Shown here: piece by piece, positions 60,799 through 64,000 of the stretch | How the letters are laid out: every line of letters starts with the position of its first letter | Numbering within the stretch: position 1 is the stretch's first letter | NCBI GenBank assembly: GCA_900769945.1 | Contig: CAAGIO010000024.1 | Span: forward strand, 36,999-100,998 | Reading direction: 5' to 3' | DNA length: 64,000 nucleotides | Source of the DNA: Bacteroidales bacterium | GTDB taxonomy: Bacteria > Bacteroidota > Bacteroidia > Bacteroidales > F082 | The notes under the pieces: model-generated | What the model saw: the letters and a program-made list of their open reading frames with translations, nothing else | Databases searched by the model: none | What the model was told of the DNA's origin: nothing | Position numbers and translations under genes: made by a program

Positions 60799-62802
60799 AT
60801 GATGAATATTGTTGAAAAAGACCATTGGCTGCTTCCTGTTGCAGATGAGGTGCAGAAACGACACGAACGTTTTGTCACACGTCTTGAGATGATAGAGAGA
60901 CGCTACGGCGGATTGACAGCTTTCGCTTCTGCCTATGAGTTCTTCGGCCTAAACTATGACAGCGTTAGAAAAGGCTGGTGGTATAGGGAATGGGCACCCG
61001 GCGCACATTATCTTTCGTTGTTCGGCGATTTTAATGGTTGGGACAGATATGCCAACCCTCTTGAAAACGATGGCAATGGCATCTGGTCAGTCTTTCTTCC
61101 CGACTCCGAGTATAAGGACAGGTTCGTACACGGCAGCCTGTTCAAGGTGCTTGTGCAGTCAAGCATTGGTGAACAAGAGCGCATCCCCGTTTATGCTAAC
61201 CGCGTCGTGCAAGATGAGACTTCCAAGGATTTCACCGCCCAGCTGTGGTGCCCCAAGGAAAAATACGTCTTCAAACATAATGCTCGTATCCCGGAAGGCG
61301 AGCCGTTGCTGATTTATGAGGCGCATGTGGGTATGGGACAGGAAAAAGAAGGTGTCGGCTCTTATTCGGAGTTTATCGACAATGTGCTTCCACGTGTCAA
61401 AGATGGAGGATATAACGCATTGCAAATCATGGCAATAGCCGAACACCCTTATTATGGCTCCTTCGGCTACCACGTCTCTAACTTCTTCGCTGCAAGCTCA
61501 CGCTTCGGCACCCCCGACGAACTGAAGAGACTCGTCGATACTGCTCACGAGTCGGGCATCATCGTCATCATGGATTTGGTGCATTCTCACACAGTGAAAA
61601 ATGTTAGAGAAGGAATAAACCTTTTCGACGGCACTGACGGACAATATCTTAAGACAGGAAACGAGGGCGTTCACCCACAATGGGACTCCCGCCTTTTTAA
61701 CTATGGGAAGATTGAGACCTTACAACTTCTTCTTTCTAATGTGAAATACTGGCTCGATGAATTTCATTTCGACGGATTCCGCTTCGATGGCGTCACCTCT
61801 ATGATATATAAAAACCACGGTATCGGGACAACCTTCGACGAGCCGGGAAAGTATTTCGGAAATAATATTGATAATGATGCTGTCACATACTTACAACTCG
61901 CAAATACTCTTATTCATAATATGAAAGCCGATAACATCTCTATTGCTGAAGATGTTAGCGGTATGCCCGGAATCTGTGCCCCCGTTGCTGATGGTGGCAT
62001 CGGCTTCGACTACCGCCTCGGCATGGGCATCCCTGACTTCTGGATTAAAGTCCTTAAAGACCAATCAGATGAACAATGGAATATGCACGAATTCTTCTTC
62101 ACCATGAATAACAGGCTCCCGGATGTTAAGACTATCGCCTACGCAGAATCCCACGACCAAGCCCTCGTTGGTGATAAGACTATCGCCTTCCGACTGATGG
62201 ATAAAGAGATGTATTCTTCCATGTCGCTCGATACACCTAACTATATCATTGACAGAGGCGTAGCCCTGCATAAGATGATACGCCTTTTTACTATCTGCCT
62301 CGGCGGCGAAGGCTGGCTGAATTTCATGGGCAACGAGTTCGGACACCCGGAATGGATCGACTTCCCTCGACATGATAACGGCTGGAGCTATAAATACGCC
62401 CGCCGCCAATGGTCACTCGCAGACGCTCCTTATCTTAAGTACCAATGGCTCAACAGTTTCGATAAGGCTATGCTCTCCTTCGTGAAAAATTCTCATGTCA
62501 TGTCCGCCAATCCCGCATGGCTGCTGTCGGCTGATGAAAATAATAAAACCATTGTTTTTGAAAGAAATAACCTCGTGTTTGTGTTTAACTGGGGCCAGAA
62601 ATCTATCCCTGACTATCAAATAAATGTAAAATCAACAGGCGATTACAAAATCGTATTCTCTACCGATGAAAAACGTTTCGGAGGCTTCGAAAACGTTAAC
62701 CCTAACACCATCTTCCCTTCTACTAAAGTCGATGATAAGGTGATTATGAATATTTATAACGTGGCAAGAACTGCTGTGGTTTATTGCCCTTGCGAAAAAT
62801 AA
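60799..62802 (+). CDS. glgB: 1,4-alpha-glucan branching enzyme
   Basis: A 667-residue GH13 branching enzyme that makes alpha-1,6 branches in glycogen. CBM48 domain about 55-150 (REWAPGAHYLSLFGDFNGWDR). Catalytic regions: MDLVHSHTVKN, GFRFDGVTSM (Asp330), SIAEDVSGMP (Glu384) and YAESHDQALVG (Asp453). LNFMGNEFGHPEWIDFPR and the compact N-terminus resemble the eukaryotic-type branching enzymes (GBE1 group) that many Bacteroidota carry, rather than E. coli GlgB. Two ATGs (60799, 60802) are possible. Confidence 0.93.
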   Translation: MMNIVEKDHWLLPVADEVQKRHERFVTRLEMIERRYGGLTAFASAYEFFGLNYDSVRKGWWYREWAPGAHYLSLFGDFNGWDRYANPLENDGNGIWSVFLPDSEYKDRFVHGSLFKVLVQSSIGEQERIPVYANRVVQDETSKDFTAQLWCPKEKYVFKHNARIPEGEPLLIYEAHVGMGQEKEGVGSYSEFIDNVLPRVKDGGYNALQIMAIAEHPYYGSFGYHVSNFFAASSRFGTPDELKRLVDTAHESGIIVIMDLVHSHTVKNVREGINLFDGTDGQYLKTGNEGVHPQWDSRLFNYGKIETLQLLLSNVKYWLDEFHFDGFRFDGVTSMIYKNHGIGTTFDEPGKYFGNNIDNDAVTYLQLANTLIHNMKADNISIAEDVSGMPGICAPVADGGIGFDYRLGMGIPDFWIKVLKDQSDEQWNMHEFFFTMNNRLPDVKTIAYAESHDQALVGDKTIAFRLMDKEMYSSMSLDTPNYIIDRGVALHKMIRLFTICLGGEGWLNFMGNEFGHPEWIDFPRHDNGWSYKYARRQWSLADAPYLKYQWLNSFDKAMLSFVKNSHVMSANPAWLLSADENNKTIVFERNNLVFVFNWGQKSIPDYQINVKSTGDYKIVFSTDEKRFGGFENVNPNTIFPSTKVDDKVIMNIYNVARTAVVYCPCEK

Positions 62803-62812
62803 AAATTTGTAC

Positions 62813-62820
62813 TACTTTTG
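62813..62820 (+). promoter_or_regulatory. -7 box for the repeat-protein gene
   Basis: TACTTTTG matches the consensus, 48 bases before the start codon. The leader holds a small inverted repeat (TCACGC...GCGTGA, 62832-62846). Confidence 0.55.
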
Positions 62821-62868
62821 CAGAAATAAATCTCACGCCAAGCGTGAACTTTAAAAGAAAGGAAAATT

Positions 62869-64000
62869 ATGAATTACTTTAAATGCTTGTTGCTGATAAT
62901 ATGCTCGTTATTCGTCTATAATATTGACGCTCAAAGCTTAAAAGTCGATAATGACTATTATGAACCCGAACTCCTTATGGTATCTCAACCTAAAATGGAG
63001 TTCTATTACGCTAATGACTATGACTATGTCAAACTTTATTTCGATGTGAAAAACATCGGGAGCGACACTTATAAAGGCGACTTCGTCATACTTCTTGAAC
63101 CTGATACCGAACACTATTATGCTAAGAAACGTATCACCGTCAAACCGGGAAAAATCAAGAGAATCAAACTTGAGATTGACCTTAACCAAATCTATTATGA
63201 CTCCACTTATACGGTGATGCCTGTGTATGAGTATGATAATCAATGGTATCCGCTTACGATGTATGAGCAGTTCACAACACTCTCGCTTCATGTGAATGCT
63301 CCTCATACCGAGACGTATATTGTGAATTGCGAGCCCGACATCGTCACCTATTACTATTACGACGTGCATCTGCATCGCCCTTATGTTTACGGCTATTATT
63401 ATACAACTCCTCCCGTCGGCTGGGCATACGCTTATGGCTATAACCCTCACTTTATGCCTCATTACTATGTGCCAGCCCCAATAATTATCGTTAATAATCA
63501 ATATCCTAACCCGACACCGACGCCTCCGGGCGGCAACGGTAATGGAGGACTTCAAGTTTCCGAACACCCCCGCGTGCCTTCTGTGGCTAACTCTATGAAT
63601 AACAGGACAAATGCACCAAGTGTCTCGTCAGGGAATAATCGTCGCCCTGTAGCAACGCCTCGCCCTTCGGCCGTGTCAACAGGTAATGGTAATAACGGTG
63701 GTCATGGCGTGGTTGTAAGACCGAGCTCAAGTAGCAGCACTGTTCGACCAAGCAGCAGTACAACGCGTTCAAGTTCAAGCAGCACTGTTCGACCAAGCAG
63801 CAGCAGTACAACGCGTTCAAGTTCAAGTAGCACTGTTCGACCAAGCAGCAGCAGTACAAGGCGTTCAAGTTCAAGCAGCACTGTTCAACCAAGCAGCAGC
63901 AGTACAACGCGTTCAAGTTCAAGCAGCACTGTTCAACCAAGTAGCAGCAGTACAACGCGTTCAAGTTCAAGCAGCACTGTTCGACCAAGCAGCAGCAGTA
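62869..64000 (+). CDS. Exported protein with Ser/Thr/Arg-rich tandem repeats, 3' truncated
   Basis: The frame is open from ATG 62869, behind an AAAGAAAGGAAA ribosome-binding region, to the window end. A signal peptide (MNYFKCLLLIICSLFVYNID, cut near AQ) is followed by a beta-rich region (about 23-145: VKLYFDVKNIGSDTYKGDF, VKPGKIKRIKLEIDL). Next comes a Tyr/Pro-rich segment (YYYYDVHLHRPYVYGYYYTT, then PTPTPPGGNGNGG), and finally a low-complexity region of 16-residue repeats of the form SSSSSTVRPSSSSTTR. No known family was recognised. It may be a surface or wall-spanning protein; the C-terminus and any sorting domain lie outside the window. Confidence 0.8.
   Translation, partial: MNYFKCLLLIICSLFVYNIDAQSLKVDNDYYEPELLMVSQPKMEFYYANDYDYVKLYFDVKNIGSDTYKGDFVILLEPDTEHYYAKKRITVKPGKIKRIKLEIDLNQIYYDSTYTVMPVYEYDNQWYPLTMYEQFTTLSLHVNAPHTETYIVNCEPDIVTYYYYDVHLHRPYVYGYYYTTPPVGWAYAYGYNPHFMPHYYVPAPIIIVNNQYPNPTPTPPGGNGNGGLQVSEHPRVPSVANSMNNRTNAPSVSSGNNRRPVATPRPSAVSTGNGNNGGHGVVVRPSSSSSTVRPSSSTTRSSSSSTVRPSSSSTTRSSSSSTVRPSSSSTRRSSSSSTVQPSSSSTTRSSSSSTVQPSSSSTTRSSSSSTVRPSSSS
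63724..64000 (+). repeat. 48-bp coding tandem repeat
   Basis: Five complete units and one cut unit: 63724-63768 (45 bases, one serine fewer), 63769-63816, 63817-63864, 63865-63912, 63913-63960 and 63961 to the window end. Units differ by a few bases, such as CGA/CAA (Arg/Gln) in the V-R-P position and ACG/AGG. The period keeps the frame. Confidence 0.93.

Noticed and set aside
62938..63567. Minus-strand open frame (209 codons) opposite the exported repeat-protein gene
   Set aside because: The plus-strand frame has a promoter, ribosome-binding site and signal peptide; the minus frame is a His/Ile/Val-rich shadow.
63593..63988. Minus-strand Cys/Leu-rich repeat open frame
   Set aside because: It is the reverse reading of the 48-bp Ser/Thr repeats; the apparent repeated protein comes from the repeat DNA alone.
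63724..64000. Tandem repeats as a CRISPR array
   Set aside because: The units are contiguous 48-bp copies with no unique spacers and keep a coding frame.

Overview
The window looks like a chromosomal segment of a Bacteroidales bacterium (phylum Bacteroidota). The evidence is: Bacteroidota-type -7 promoter boxes (TAnnTTTG) in front of many genes; five predicted secreted proteins ending in a type IX secretion (T9SS) sorting domain; a CarboxypepD_reg-like TonB-dependent receptor; an OmpA-family protein pair; tryptophanase of the Bacteroides type; and a bifunctional aminolipid synthase. No phage, insertion sequence, CRISPR array or obvious island boundary was seen, so this reads as core plus lineage-specific genome rather than a mobile region. 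I cannot name the species.

Layout. 1-5.2 kb: 5'-truncated T9SS sialidase, tryptophanase (tnaA), a divergent MntP-like membrane protein and a T9SS endonuclease I. 5.2-11.7 kb: queD-abcF on the plus strand, converging on an sppA-acyltransferase operon; then folK and a deoxynucleoside kinase. 11.8-18.7 kb: an OmpA protein with two barrel repeats, an OmpA-TPR protein, trmH and mutS. 18.8-19.1 kb: two identical tRNA-Gly(GCC) genes and tRNA-Leu(UAA). 19.1-31.4 kb: T9SS SGNH hydrolase, a YitT protein, two tandem exported C1-type peptidases, a cysteate synthase-like enzyme, two tandem T9SS Omp28/thioredoxin-like proteins and an oxaloacetate decarboxylase/pyruvate carboxylase-type subunit whose biotin lysine is missing. 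31.5-38.5 kb: M20 hydrolase-nucleosidase-YgiQ operon, a SUMF1 lipoprotein-DUF218 pair, recX and prfB with a programmed +1 frameshift. 38.5-46.1 kb: cstA-methyltransferase, hisS-hutH, two small four-helix membrane proteins and a cytidylate kinase-like P-loop protein. 46.1-49.7 kb: M23 lipoprotein and iorBA. 49.8-64 kb: fused acyltransferase/N-acyltransferase lipid synthase, PspC-LiaF-CbpA stress genes, TonB receptor-oligopeptidase B, a divergent NDK, a GH13 amylase-branching enzyme pair and a 3'-truncated exported protein with 48-bp Ser/Thr-rich repeats.

How the genes fit together. Tryptophanase, histidine ammonia-lyase, indolepyruvate oxidoreductase, CstA, exported peptidases, oligopeptidase B and the carboxyltransferase suggest a peptide- and amino-acid-fermenting anaerobe. 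The T9SS sialidase, nuclease and esterase suggest scavenging from host or biomass polymers. The cysteate synthase-like enzyme and the fused O-/N-acyltransferase suggest unusual membrane lipids (sulfonolipids and acylated amino-acid lipids). The amylase and branching enzyme have no signal peptides and point to an internal glycogen store. The observations most worth testing are the tandem thioredoxin-like T9SS proteins, the two-barrel OmpA, the degenerate biotin domain, the IorA without ferredoxin domain, the divergent NDK and the repeat protein at the right edge.
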